DNA from: Theobroma cacao
Taxonomy: Eukaryota; Streptophyta; Magnoliopsida; Malvales; Malvaceae
Reading direction: 5' to 3'
Assembly (NCBI RefSeq): GCF_000208745.1
Contig: NC_030852.1
Location: 36,098,518 to 36,162,517, forward strand
DNA length: 64,000 bases
A model generated the notes under the pieces. The model saw only the letters and a list, made by a program, of their open reading frames with translations. It ran no database searches and was not told the DNA's origin. Below, piece after piece: positions 30,734 through 42,556 of this stretch. Position 1 is the stretch's first letter. Each line of letters starts with the position of its first letter. Position numbers and translations under genes: made by a program.

Positions 30734-30997
30734 TCAAGAAGCAGGTGGTGGGTCGTTGTGGCCAACACCAGGGCTATGACCAGGACTTGTTGGCCGAAAA
30801 GCGTCTGCCTCAATCATTTTATAACGATTTATAGTAAACCTGCCAAGATTATTGGAAGGAGAACTTGGCTTGCTCAAAAAATCTTTAGGGATAGACGGTG
30901 CACGAAACCCTAGTGACCGTGATGCTGATATCGGGTGAAAATGCTGCTGTAAAAGTAGAAACATAAAAAAAGAAAGCATGAAAGGTCTGTATGCCAT
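30734..30997 (-). CDS. CEP (C-terminally encoded peptide) hormone precursor
   Basis: Intronless 87-aa prepropeptide. Residues 1-25 are a hydrophobic secretion signal (PFMLSFFMFLLL core, ending ISA). A variable basic propeptide follows. The C-terminal CEP domain is DAFRPTSPGHSPGVGHN (about residues 65-81), with the family hallmarks FRPT, PGHSPG and GH, and a short tail DPPPAS. CEPs are processed to 15-residue peptides with hydroxylated prolines. They signal through CEP receptors (leucine-rich repeat kinases) in nitrogen-demand and root or nodule control. The ATG opens the frame directly before the signal peptide. Only one CEP domain is present. It stands alone between transposon-rich DNA on both sides, and its promoter region carries a short direct duplication. 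Family assignment rests on the domain and architecture and is strong; which CEP it is cannot be told. Confidence 0.9.
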   Translation of the reverse strand: MAYRPFMLSFFMFLLLQQHFHPISASRSLGFRAPSIPKDFLSKPSSPSNNLGRFTINRYKMIEADAFRPTSPGHSPGVGHNDPPPAS

Positions 30998-31069
30998 AAA
31001 GGGTTGATGAGGAAAGAGGGCTTTTTCAACGAGTCAATGAAGAAATGGTAGGAAGAGAAACAAGAGAGA

Positions 31070-31135
31070 GAGCTTCTATAACTAAGCTTCAGTAGGAAGA
31101 AAAACAGGAATGAGCTTCTATAAATAAGCTTCAGT
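31070..31135 (-). repeat. Direct duplication upstream of the CEP gene
   Basis: Two copies of a 24-base unit, GAGCTTCTATAA followed by (C/A)TAAGCTTCAGT, at 31070-31093 and 31112-31135, 18 bases apart and differing at one position. They lie 73-138 bases upstream of the CEP start codon, in the likely 5' UTR or proximal promoter. Confidence 0.7.
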
Positions 31136-34124
31136 TATCAGGAACAACCTACACCGATTGAGGCTGGCGCCACCCTAAGAGTGCTTTTTAAGACGATGGT
31201 ACGGTCCCACTAGCAGCTTTATTACCCTTCATCATGGTCATAAATAAGAGTTTGATGCACATGCCAGTGCCTGTTTGATATTGATGAAATATAGACGAAA
31301 GCGAATTGCAAGGCATGCGAATAATTTCCATAAATGGAAAGCTCGGCATTTCTTTTCACATTCGAATTCAAGTGAACTTTCTGTCAGCCGCACATTGATT
31401 AGCTTATACAATTTTTAAGGAGGGCATGGAGTTTGATTAGACAACACCATATACACTTTGCGCAACCATTTCTGTTTTATTTAGTATATATTGAGAGGGA
31501 CTGAAATCTGCAACATTAACGTACATCTTGGTAAGGTTTTAAAAGCAAATAATGCTTCTTCCACTAAGCTTATTACTTATTACTTAAAATGATGTCTTTG
31601 TTCTTTTCTCGTTCTTAATATAAGTTTTGTGTGTGTGTGTTTTTATATGTTTCTCTCTCTAGGTTTAATAATGCAAGTTGCTCATTCCTCCTCGCCACTT
31701 AATTTGCTTGAAGAGGAAAACCCAGGTTTAATGCAAAGCTCACTTCCTTTAGCCAGAAGAGATCGGGGTGGCTAGATTTGATACGCTTCAACCTTTGACG
31801 ATGCATGATTGGGTTGAAAGTACAGTCACTTAGTTGATAATGTGAAGACAGTAGTAGAGGCATGCATTTCTCTTTATGTGAGTTTGTGTGCGCCATTCTT
31901 TTTCCCTGTTTAATATACAAAATCCTTACCCTCCTTTGCAAGAAATTAAGCAAATTCCACGAGTTAAAGCATATGTGCATTCGTATCAGAGAGATTAGAG
32001 AGAGAACAAGATTAACTGATCAAACCAAGGGGATAACTAAGACACTTGAATAACTATTTCCTGATAAAAACTTGAAAGATTACTTCCAGCCTCTAGGGCT
32101 CTGGTATATATGTAGGAAAATTCATGTACCAAATCAATTGAAAAAAAAAAAGAAGATACAAACCTGTAAAAATCAATACTAACACTCCTTGTAATAAGGA
32201 TTCTTAAACGTAGGTGTTAATGCTTCAACATTTTCTGTAAACATATCCCATGCGCTCTCAACAGTTGAATGAAGCCATTCAAATGCAAATATATATATAT
32301 ATATATACACACACGAGATAAGAATTAAAAAAAAACTGACATAATAAGATTTTATAATACTGCATTTGCTCTAATATAATAAGATTTTGCAACACCCAAA
32401 CATTTGACTCTTTGCTATTAAAAAACAGAATCCAAATTTTCCTTCCCTTAATTAAAAAAAAATTTACAGTTTCCTTTGTCAGAGCGGAATATATATGTTA
32501 CTGGTAATAATATATAATTAAAAAAAAAGCTGATGCGACTTTGAACAGGTATCCATCACCATCAGTCCGATCCCTATGTTTTTATTTGTTTAAGGAAATC
32601 CTAACCTTAAAAACCATAAGGTAGTGCGTAGGGTGATTTATAGCTAAGCCTACGGCTACCCGCACGGTTGGAAAGGAGCCTCTCCTCCTTTAGACTTTCT
32701 AAGCCCGACCAACCATATGCAGGAGCCTTTGTAAGCCAAGGACCATGTGATGCTGTATCTCAACTCGCCCAGTAATCTCCATTTGCATCATAAAATTAAA
32801 GAAACGGTAAAGTACGAGATTTGTCATTAAGACTACTATTATAATATAACAACCCCTTTTTCTTATGCTTTCATTACTATTTAAGTGCAGCTGCTCCTAA
32901 ATTAAGAGATATTCCATTAGGATCTGTATTCTGTAAGCCATTGGTCCAAAAGTACCCCCACCAAGTGCAAATGCAATATATGAAATCTTTCTTTTCTTTT
33001 TCCTTTTTCTTCCTCGGGAAGTTGAAAGATAACCTTTAAAATAGAGATATGCAACGTATACTTTATAATTGAACACCTTACATTACCTCTCATAGGTTTG
33101 AATAGCTTTGCCTATAGAATATTTACAATTCAAATTAGATTATAAATATAATTTTAAAATATTAATTTTTATTTTTATTTCTTAATTTATACATTATTTA
33201 TAATTAATTAATTAATTAATTGTTCTTAATATATATGATTTAAAATTTTAACTTATATTTTATGAGTTAATTTTAATTTTTTTTATAATTAGAGAATGAG
33301 GAATTCGAATTATACTTTTTAGATAGGAAAATTATATACTAACCAAGAAACTAAATATTCAGGTGCAAGTTAATTTTAATTTATTAATTTAATCTTTCAC
33401 ATTTTTTTATTCTGGATTTGGGTTCAAGTTGGAGTTTTTGCAAGTATTAATAATCTAGTTTGGATAGTAGATGTTGATTTTTAATCGGGTTAATTTGAAT
33501 AAAACATAAATAGTGAAATTTTAATTAAATTTGATTTCAAAATTAATAGGTATTCTATCTAATTGAAAATAAATTTTGCTTGACTTACACTTTACGATAG
33601 GACACGACAGGACATTTGACTCTTTGTCCCAAAAAGAAATTTGAATAACATTAATTAGTAGTCATAAGCATATTTATAGTAATTTTTTTAAAAAATAAAC
33701 TAGTAGTTTTCGGTGATTAATCATGCTAACATATGGCAAGCTCTTTGAGGCATAACCTTGTCATATATAGTTTTCATTAATTAGTGTCAATTTTATTTTT
33801 GGGTAAATAAAGAGGCCCGATCGAAATTCTTAGAATTCTTTTCTGACAGTTAAATTGTGCTAGTTAAATAAACTATATACTCTATGATCTTAAACTAATT
33901 AGTTTTGGACAAAAAAGTTATGTTAAATTAATATATTGGCTAAAGGAATCCTATGTAATACACATTGTAATTAATTAATCTCTTACTTTTGCGTCTGGTA
34001 GGTGCGCAGACTTTTTGCTTACTTATCCTTGCTTGGATTCCATCATGTCTTTTCGCTAGCATTTTGTAAAGACTGCCTGCCACTTGCACATCGTTGGAAG
34101 GCAGAAATATTACGATACTTTATA
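31136..34124. other. Intergenic DNA, CEP upstream region and AT-rich sequence
   Basis: The first few hundred bases are the CEP promoter side. A (TA)n stretch lies at about 32289-32307. A more GC-rich block at about 32600-32760 has no tRNA fold or coding frame that I can support. The rest (33000-34000) is AT-rich, with ATTA tandem units near 33204-33223. No gene was seen. Confidence 0.5.
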
Positions 34125-34132
34125 CCAGTACT

Positions 34133-35369
34133 CAGCGAAGGAGCTAAACCATTTGTTAAAAAGGAATAAAAAGAAACAGACTTTAAATAGTTAAAAAAGA
34201 AAATTTTATATATAATTTAATTATTATTTATTTAAAAAATTAAATAAAATTTAAAAGAAATTAGACATATAAAAAATATATATTAATAGAAATAATTGTG
34301 TCATTTATATATGACTGAATGAAATTATATAAAGAATTTCTCTCACTCTTTGCGCACAAGAGTAAAAGAAAAAATAATTTTTCAAATTCAAATGAATTGT
34401 CTCTTTACTTTGTATGTTCTAACTTTTCTCTTATTTTCTATTTACCTCTTAAATTATTAATTAATTATTAAGTTATTAGATTAAACTATTGATATATAAT
34501 ATGTTATGATAAGTTATTAGGTTTGACTGTTAAGATATAATATGTTGTGATAGACTAAAATTTATATTAAAATTTAAAAAGTTTGGATTAATCGACTCAC
34601 TTTTATTTTTTTTTTAAAAATTTGATGGGCTTAACATATTAGTTTAGAATTTATTTATTGGGCTTAACTAGTAATATGCTCATCATAATGACTTTAATTT
34701 TATCAAACATTTTAATAATAAAACTAATTATTAAAAATAATTATTTTGAGAGTTATTAAAAATATATATAATAAATAAAATTGTATCGAAAGAAATACAA
34801 TTATTTCATTTTAACAATTTATATGTATATCTTTATTATTTAAAGTTTGCAATATATATGTTAAAATGCATTGGTTATTTTGAATTAAAAATAATATCTT
34901 GATGAAATTTTAAGTAATATTGCAATACTATAACTTATATTTGAGAATTATATAATAATTTATTTATTTTTAGAGATTAAAATTATAAAAAATAAAATTC
35001 ATATAGAAGAAAAAAACATAACAAGTAAAAGATAGAATCCACATATGAGATAATAAAAAAGAAAAAAAATATGATTAATGGCCGGTAGAAATTTGTGAAA
35101 GAAAATATATAGAGATTTAAAATATATGAGTAAATAGAATATAAATAAATAAATAAATAAAAATAATAATTATATAAATTAAAAAAAACTTTAAAATTGA
35201 GTCAAGTATATGAAATTATTTTGTTATTCTTTATTTATATTAATTATTTATTAAAAAATTATTTTGAATGAACCATTAAAAAAATTCATAAAAAATTTAA
35301 ATTTTTTTATATAATATATATATATTTTTTTAATTATGGCCCTCATTCTATAAGGAGGCTCTGCCCCTG
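34133..35369. mobile_element. Non-autonomous hAT-like element
   Basis: The left end reads CAGCGAAGGAGCTAAACC. The right end, reversed, reads CAGGGGCAGAGCCTCC. Both match the CAGGGGCGGAGC type of terminus common in plant hAT derivatives. It is flanked by 8-bp near-identical duplications, CCAGTACT (34125-34132) and CCAGTGCT (35370-35377), 7 of 8 matching, the duplication length typical of hAT. The 1237-bp interior is extremely AT-rich and has no transposase. The single mismatch and the drift of the left end imply an old insertion. Confidence 0.75.
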
Positions 35370-35377
35370 CCAGTGCT

Positions 35378-36754
35378 GTTGGAGTGATCAAGTCTTAGCA
35401 TTTCAAGGTCGATGGTAATAAAGAAATATGGTGATGACTCAGCCGCTGAGCTCCCATGTTGGCTTTGTCGTCTTTTTGTGCTTGAACAACAACTCATGTT
35501 TTTGGTAGAACCGACGTGGAAACAAACAAGGCCTTATCTGCAGATATTCCCAGGTCAGCCCTCTTGTCCATCATGGACTGAGAAATTTTTGGTTGTTGTT
35601 CTAGGTTGAGTCCTAGTGGGTTGACGCACGAGGACAGAGGACTGCCGGCCCACATCGGCGGACAGCCACAGTTGGGAAAGCACGAGGATCTATATATATA
35701 ATAAATATATTCACAATTTACTGGAACATCATGAGGTTGACGACTTAATATTTCTACCAAAATCATTATGATGGGTTCTTCAAGATTTCTCTGTTTTTTT
35801 TTTTATAACTTTTCTTTTATGTCAACAACAGTGAATTTATGTTTGTCTACATTGATTTTGAGAGGAAACGTGCACTAAAACTAGTACCATATTCAAAGAA
35901 TATACTAGGAGATTTAAGTAAAGGCAAGAAAGGGATCGTATATTCTTTCTTTTTTGGGTGCGGCTTGATGCTATGTATAGTATAACAAGAGGTATAGATA
36001 GGACCAAAATTAAGTCAAGATCAATTATATACCAGCCAACGTCTTTGTATCCGTCAATCTCACCCGGCCCTGTATCGTGATGATCATCTATATATGTTGT
36101 TACTTGTTAGCTATATAGGCTGGACATCCATCGACTAGGCCCAATTTTCTGAATATTCCAAGTATGAATTAAGGCTCTACTCATACTGAAGGAGTTCTAC
36201 CACCACTAAACTTTGTCATTGTTCCTTCCAAAAGTTAACATCGAAAAGAGTTTAGGGTGATGTAACACTTGAATCAGATTTAGAATCTATTTTCCTGTTC
36301 TAGATTTCCTAGCAAAGTTGAAGGCAATTTCATACATAACATTGGAGTAAAATCAAGAAGCATCAGATATTTTTCTACATGATGGATCTTCTAATAAATT
36401 ACTATAAATTCAGTGTACACAGCAATAATACCAACCGTCTTGTTGATCGTATATGTACATAAAGGCATCAGATGCAGTTGTCTAAACTAGGATTCAGCCT
36501 GTTCTTAAAGAAATGTAAAACTGTTTTCCTTTCACTATCCTAAAATGCCAGACCAAATCTAACCTCTAACCTCCAACCTCCCATCCTCTTCAAAATTAAG
36601 CTTGAGATTACACCTTTTCATTGTGTTTGATAGTTTAGAAATAATACATACACACAGATACCACATAACAGCAACAAAACGTTGTTTCTAACATATGTTT
36701 ACATTTTAGTAGTCATGCTTTGCCTAACTAATATCCTTACAGCATTATCGAACT
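35378..36754. other. Intergenic DNA and 3' flank of the UPF0114 gene
   Basis: About 35380-35690 is less AT-rich and carries short frames on both strands (for example 35412-35609) without a recognisable domain. The rest is ordinary AT-rich sequence leading into the 3' UTR of the UPF0114 gene. No repeat structure was identified. Confidence 0.45.
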
Positions 36755-39162
36755 TTAAGAGTCATTAAGCTTAGATAGCAAAAACAGGCAACTTGAGGAT
36801 AGAAAGACAGAAGCTGAGAAGCAAAGCAAATCCACAGGAGAGTATATAGCAGCCTTCTTGCACTTCTCAAAAAATCCTATTAGAAGAAGCATCACTATCA
36901 CATGCCCAAGTTTAGTTTTCATTTCACTGACAGATTTTATTTCTAACCATCTCGGTCGTTCCTGGACGTAAAAGGAAAATGTGTGTGAGAATTAGAAGAC
37001 AAATTTTAAATTATTTACATATTTCCATTTGACTTACTCTTAACACTAGAGTCAGAGCATAAAAGAAATAATTGACGATTTTTAAATTTGCACATTTCCA
37101 TTTGATTTCACAGTAATAACTTCAAATATCCTCAAGTAGTCAACTATCAGCCCAAAGGTATTTCTTTCTTTCACCAATGAATTAGTTATCTCACAATCAA
37201 GTAACTTCAGTTTCACATGACCACAACTAGAAAGAAAATTTAAAACTGTTTAAACTTGTGGAGAAAATTTCACTGACCTTTAAAGCAAACAAGCCAAAGA
37301 GATTTGATCTGGATCTAACCTCTTCCTTTGATTGTGACTTTGCAATATCAAGATTGGAAACAAAGAGCTCATAAAGACCCATTCCAAAAACCAGCATCAC
37401 TGTTCCCAATAGATAGACATCTGGAAGAGAAATACAGTGACAATTAATGGCCTCGGCTCAATAGGATTTAAATATAAACATCAATATGGCTTTAACAACA
37501 ACATAGCACATTGGTAAAGATCTTTTGACACTAAAGCATAAACAGAAGAATTTTACTAACTCAAGATGCATAACCTGCTCAAGAGAATTAGTATGAATAG
37601 ACACTTTGATCTTCACCATAGTAAACATCAAAACTTTTCCCGTAGGCACCATCATGAAGAATTCTATTATTGCAGACAAACTACTCTAAAGCTGCATCAA
37701 AACTTGCAATCAAACAAGTTTATATTAGCTACCATTAATTTACACCAGATCCATACCATGATCTTTTTTTTATTATTATTTCATTCAATCACTAGTTTTA
37801 CAATTTCCCAAGAAAAGAGGAGAAAGAGAGAAACAATTTAATAAAAATAGGCTATTAATGCAAATTGATGCTGATGCAATAGTTTCCATGTAAAACCCAA
37901 TGAACTTTGAGAAGGGAACTTGCTTATAACCAGAAGCTTGTCTGCCTGAAACTTTAAGCATTAAACACATTATAGGCAGTAGGATCAGTTTTATTCATGA
38001 TGTATAGTAATGAGTTTTGAATTTCTTCTTCCTTGAATTTGAATTTACAGCCCAGTATCTGGTGATGGTAGCTGTAACATTAATTGAAGGAGAATCAAAT
38101 AAATTGTGGTTATTCTATCATTGTTTCTCAAAACCAGCAAAGAAATAAAGGCAAGCATCATTATTTCTCTTGTTGGTATTCCATAAGAGCAACAAGCATA
38201 ACAGCAAAAATTATTTGACCATAACAAACAAACCCTCACCTATTGCCTCAACCAGCAAGAAAATCACTTTGCCACGATCTACAAAATATTCCATGAAAGA
38301 CGTTATAATATAAGAGCAGCCCTGCATATCAGAGTAAACCGCATTGAAAATAAATGCATTCAAGATACATGGGTAATGCAATATTATAAGAGTTATGTTA
38401 TATCCAGGATCTATCAACTCTATATATCATCAGCTTTCTGGCAATTTTATTTCCATTTTTAGAATATCAGAACATAAGGGCAAAAGGAAAAGAGCTCTGC
38501 ATATAACTTTTTTTCCTGTTTCCGGTGCTGTTCTAACACTCCAACATGAGCTGTCCTATTCGACCTGACATCCTCGGTTCATAAGTTTAGCCATAATTTG
38601 AACTTAAGCGTACATCAACATGCATAAAACGGAATGATTCCGCTAATACTTAAAAGGAAACCACATACAAATAAATATCGAAATAATCTTAAATAAAAGG
38701 AGTTTCAAAAACTGAAACCTTGATGAAACAAAGGAATGATCCAGTTAAAGACCCAAAAACAGCAAGAAGAGTCATAAACCGACATCGATAAATGACCTGC
38801 AAAAAGAAAAAAATCCAGAAAGGAGATAAGTGCCCCATTATCTAAAACAATCTCTTCTGCATCCCATATAGAAATCTGACCTTCTCTATGTCCTCCTCTA
38901 TAGCTTCCAGCTTGTCTGGTGAACTCTGAAAAACACCAGTGTCCAATTCGGAGTTTGTTGCAGCAAGTGCCACTAGTGGGATTTGACGCCCAGAGGTTTT
39001 GGTCACAGGGAATTCAGCACCATGGGGCTCAAATTTAGCTACCCTTTTGGAATTTTGTCCCAATTTGCGAGAGATGTTGTAATTGTAGAATTGCATCAGC
39101 GGTGTCGTCGTTCTAAGGGGTTTCGAGATAAACGGTGAAGGTGAAGGTGACGGTGGTGTCAT
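36755..39162 (-). CDS. Chloroplast-targeted UPF0114 family membrane protein
   Basis: Member of the UPF0114 (bacterial YqhA-like) family, like Arabidopsis At4g19390. Its function is unknown and plastid membranes are the likely location. Minus-strand exons: 38881-39162, 38719-38796, 38240-38321, 37278-37420, 36755-36961; GT-AG and in phase, 263 aa. Residues 1 to about 70 form a Ser/Thr/Pro-rich transit peptide. The conserved domain follows: EKVIYRCRFMTLLAVFGSL, GSFLCFIKGC, DRGKVIFLLVEAIDVYLLG, TVMLVFGMGLYELFVSN, then ERPRWLEIKSVSEMKTKLGH and VIVMLLLIGFFEK, and a last helix near the C-terminus. Three to four transmembrane helices are apparent. I chose the ATG at 39162 (context ACCATGA). Another in-frame ATG at 39273 would add 37 residues but has a poor context and would weaken the transit-peptide fit. 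The last exon and the small exons were assembled by eye from splice signals. Confidence 0.9.
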
Positions 39163-39485
39163 GGTTGGATTTAGCGGGTAGAAACAAAGGCTCCTCTGCT
39201 GGCTGGCATCAAGACGATTGGATGGACTATGGAGCACTGGACCAAGCGTTGGAGCTTTTCCTTCCTTTTGCATCAAATATATTATTATTTAAGCAGCTCG
39301 CAAGTCGCATGCAAACAGAAATGGGAGCCACACATCATAATCCATATTGTATTAGTGTGGTATTTGATAAATGAAAATAAATAATGGTAGTTAAGTTGGT
39401 AATAATAGGATAAAAATATATTTAAAAAATAGACTATTGATTAAGTTATGATTATGTTAGAGTCGTGATGGGATTGTGGCAAATC

Positions 39486-39491
39486 CACGTG
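39486..39491 (-). promoter_or_regulatory. G-box upstream of the UPF0114 gene
   Basis: CACGTG, read on the minus strand as GACACGTGG, about 325 bases upstream of the start codon. This extended form is the classic light- and ABA-responsive G-box, which fits a chloroplast protein. Function is inferred. Confidence 0.4.
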
Positions 39492-39809
39492 TCAAAGCCA
39501 TAGTCCCTACGTACAAACTAAGTCGCGCATGATACCAAAATTGCAATCTAATCTTATTGACTGACATGACATAATTCGGTGCCCTTCGTTAATGTTCTTC
39601 AAGCTAACACCTTCGTCACAATTTGATGTCAACATCTCATTTTTATTGTTAATTTTTTTAATTATCTCAAAATGAATTTTTTTGTTTTATTAAATATTCT
39701 CTTTACTTTTTTATACTATAAATTTATTTTTCATAATTTCTTTATTTTTATACTAAGAATTAGAAGTTTTAATTTTTAAATTTATTTATTAATGAGATAA
39801 TAAAATTTA

Positions 39810-40281
39810 GGATAAAATATCTTGATTTTCTAAATTTTAATCGAAATTACATAAAAATTCATTAATTTTTCGAATGGACATCTCACATAAAAAATTATTT
39901 TTTATTAAATACATAAATTCAAATATTAGTCAATTGTTAATGTTTTTATCAACTTGTTGACGTAGTAAGAGTAAAAAGATAATTTTATCTTTATTAATTT
40001 TTATAATTATAATTGTATAATTTTATTATTTTTTATACTCTCTTAGGGAGTCCCGATTGAGCTTTCCAAAAGGAGGTGCTCCCTTCCCTTGGAGAGCGCT
40101 ATTTTTTTTATTATTAAAAAATATAATAGTATTTGTTTAAATTAATAAAAATATATATTTTAATATTTTCATTGTTGCTATTAATAGTGTTTATAGTTTT
40201 GGAGTGGAGTATTTATTTTAAAAATTAATAAGTTTTTATATAATTTCGATTAAAACTTAAAGAGGTCATGGTATTTCACCT
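39810..40281. mobile_element. Mutator-like MITE, copy 2 of a two-copy family
   Basis: A 472-bp element with terminal inverted repeats of about 62 bp. The left side holds GGATAAAATATCTTGA and TTTTAATCGAAATTA; the right side, reversed, holds AAGGTGAAATACCATGA and the same TTTTAATCGAAATTA. It is flanked by a 9-bp direct repeat TAAAATTTA (39801-39809 and 40282-40290). A short GC-rich core (about 40045-40105) has opposed blocks resembling GGAGGTGCTCCC. The ends align with the element at 29525-30131. It sits between the UPF0114 and PPR genes. Non-coding. Confidence 0.78.
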
Positions 40282-40760
40282 TAAAATTTAATTCGTTGAT
40301 ATTGTGTAGAATTTATATCAAATATAAACTCATATATGAAATATAAAAAATAACAAAAATATTTAATTCTTTTACATAAAAATTTATAAATATAATTCAT
40401 ACATGTACAAAAAAAACATATAAAGTCACACACATATATATATATTTATTTATATATATCTCACAGGATGAACTATCATAAAATGCACTAATTAATTATA
40501 AGAAAAATATTTATTGATAGTCATAACTTGATGCTCAAAGGCAACTATATAATTAAACTTGTAGTAATAGGAATAGTACATAGGTAGAACGAAAACTTGA
40601 TAAATGTGCATTACAAATTTAAAATGCTAACCATAATAAATATACAATGCTTATCTTACAAAGATTTGTTTAATATTGAGTTATTTGGAGAAATATCTTA
40701 TTCTGTGTTCATAACCAAGTTTATGTGCAAAGTTTAATTCCTTTTTATTTTATCCTGTTA

Positions 40761-41080
40761 TATAAAATTTTTATGAAAGTTCCTTGAGAAACATTGAAAC
40801 AAGCAGAAGCAGGGCAATAGATTTCCGACCCCGGCCATCGCAAGTGTCAGCCTCTTGGCTTCGACCGACGGGTTTTCACCGGATGGAGCCAAGGCTCGAT
40901 TCAAAGCTTCTTGGAATTTTGGGCTCAAGCAAGAGCGCCAGCTCGCAGGTTCTCTCTCTCTGCAACTAACTCTGACTTCGTTGCCTCATTGAGATTTTGC
41001 TTTTTTGTTTTTATTTCGAATTCGATGTTGTTAGGGTCTTATGTAGTTGAAACTCTCCTGGTTTTGTTAGTCAAAATCGG
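40761..41080 (+). promoter_or_regulatory. Core promoter and 5' UTR of the PPR gene
   Basis: A TATAAAA motif (40761-40767) predicts transcription from about 40792. The leader may contain an intron, with donor CAG|GTTCTC at 40949 and acceptor TTTTGTTAG at 41070, which would remove 122 bases just before the coding ATG. The splice prediction is inference. Confidence 0.4.
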
Positions 41081-42556
41081 ATGGAAGCCGTAGCTGAAAA
41101 CCATAGCACCACGCTCCCAACAAAACCCCAAAACCAACCGCCCTCAAACTCAATCCCCCACAATCTCCAACCCCAACGGTTTCGTACCCACCTTGATGCG
41201 CCTGATATTTCCCCGACAGCCCGAATCCTCTGCGACCTCCTCTCCCGAGCCTCTCCCCACGATGTTGAAACTGCGCTCTCCTGCACCGGTATCACGCCCA
41301 CTGCGGAGGTCATCCAAGAAGTCCTCAGCTTTTCTTACAACCAACCTTCCTCCGCCATCAAGTTTTTCCGCTGGGCCGGCCGCTACATCAAGCCCTCTGC
41401 CTATGCCTGGAATCTCATGGTCGATTTGCTTGGAAAGAATCAAATCTTCGAACCCATGTGGGACGCTATTCGCTCCATGAAGCAAGAGAGTCTCCTTTCA
41501 GTAGCAACATTTGTTTCTGTTTTCGGAAGCTATTGTACTGTGCATAGGTTTAGTGAGGCTACCATGAGTTTTGATGTCATGGATAAATACGGTGTACAAC
41601 AAGATGTTGTCGCTGTCAATTCGCTTCTCAGTGCAATTTGCCGTCAGGACAATCAGATGTCAGTCGCAATAGAATTTTTTGATGGGATCAAGAAGAAGAT
41701 CCCACCTGATGGGGATACATTCGCCATTTTGCTGGAAGGGTGGGAGAAAGAAGGCAATGTGGCTAAGGCCAAGAACACTTTTGGCGAGATGGTGAACAGA
41801 GTTGGGTGGAGTCCAATGGCCACATCTGCTTATGATGCATTTTTTACCACGCTTGTTCATGGGGCACAAGCTGATGAGGCTGTCAAGTTCTTGCAAGTTA
41901 TGAAGGGGCATAACTGTTTACCAGGTTTGAGATTTTTCTCTAATGCACTCGATATTCTTGTCAAGCAGAATGATTCAACCCACATTATCCCTTTGTGGGA
42001 TACAATGGTGGGTGGTGGGCTGGTGCCCAACTTGATTATGTACAATGCAGTGATTGGTTTGGTATGCAACAACAATGACATGCATAATGCCTTTCGATTC
42101 CTTGATGAGATGGTGTTCCATGGAGCTTTTCCTGATTCTTTGACTTACAACATGATTTTTCAATGCTTGGTGAGGAACAAGAGGGTTCACGAGGTGGGAA
42201 AGTTCTTTGTTGAGATGATCAAGAATGAGTGGCCTCCGACAAGTTCTAATTGCGTTATGGCTATTAAAATGTTGTTGGAGAATGATGACCCTGAAATGGC
42301 AATTGACATATGGAATTACATGGTTGAAAATTGTGTCTCACCTCTTGTGGAAAGTGCAAATGAGTTGCTTATTGGCCTTTCTAACTTAGGTAGATTGTCA
42401 TGGGTGGAAAGGTTTGCTGAAGAAATGCTTGATAAAAGGATTAACTTATTTGAGTCAACAATGGAGAAGTTAAAGAATGCTTTCTTCAAAGAGGGCAGAA
42501 CTTTGAGAGATAAGTATGATAGTCTTTCAAGGAGATGGAAAGTTGCACAGATGTAA
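41081..42556 (+). CDS. P-class pentatricopeptide repeat protein
   Basis: Intronless 491-aa PPR protein, most like the At1g77360 type from memory. Such proteins bind organellar RNA sequence-specifically and act in RNA stability, splicing or translation, mostly in mitochondria or plastids. The N-terminal about 60 residues are Pro/Asn/Gln-rich without a strong classical presequence, so targeting is uncertain. About ten 35-residue helical repeats follow, for example PSAYAWNLMVDLLGKN, NLIMYNAVIGLVCNNND and DSLTYNMIFQCLVRNKRVHE. There are no E or DYW extensions, which rules out the C-to-U editing subclass. The C-terminus ends in a basic helical stretch (LRDKYDSLSRRWKVAQ). The start ATG follows an in-frame upstream region with no earlier ATG. 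No defect is seen. Confidence 0.9.
   Translation: MEAVAENHSTTLPTKPQNQPPSNSIPHNLQPQRFRTHLDAPDISPTARILCDLLSRASPHDVETALSCTGITPTAEVIQEVLSFSYNQPSSAIKFFRWAGRYIKPSAYAWNLMVDLLGKNQIFEPMWDAIRSMKQESLLSVATFVSVFGSYCTVHRFSEATMSFDVMDKYGVQQDVVAVNSLLSAICRQDNQMSVAIEFFDGIKKKIPPDGDTFAILLEGWEKEGNVAKAKNTFGEMVNRVGWSPMATSAYDAFFTTLVHGAQADEAVKFLQVMKGHNCLPGLRFFSNALDILVKQNDSTHIIPLWDTMVGGGLVPNLIMYNAVIGLVCNNNDMHNAFRFLDEMVFHGAFPDSLTYNMIFQCLVRNKRVHEVGKFFVEMIKNEWPPTSSNCVMAIKMLLENDDPEMAIDIWNYMVENCVSPLVESANELLIGLSNLGRLSWVERFAEEMLDKRINLFESTMEKLKNAFFKEGRTLRDKYDSLSRRWKVAQM

Noticed and set aside
32600..32760. GC-richer block considered as a tRNA or tRNA-derived SINE
   Set aside because: No convincing A and B boxes or cloverleaf pairing could be drawn by eye.
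41150..42190. Frames opposite and overlapping the PPR gene
   Set aside because: They lie wholly inside a well-supported 491-codon frame and show no family features.
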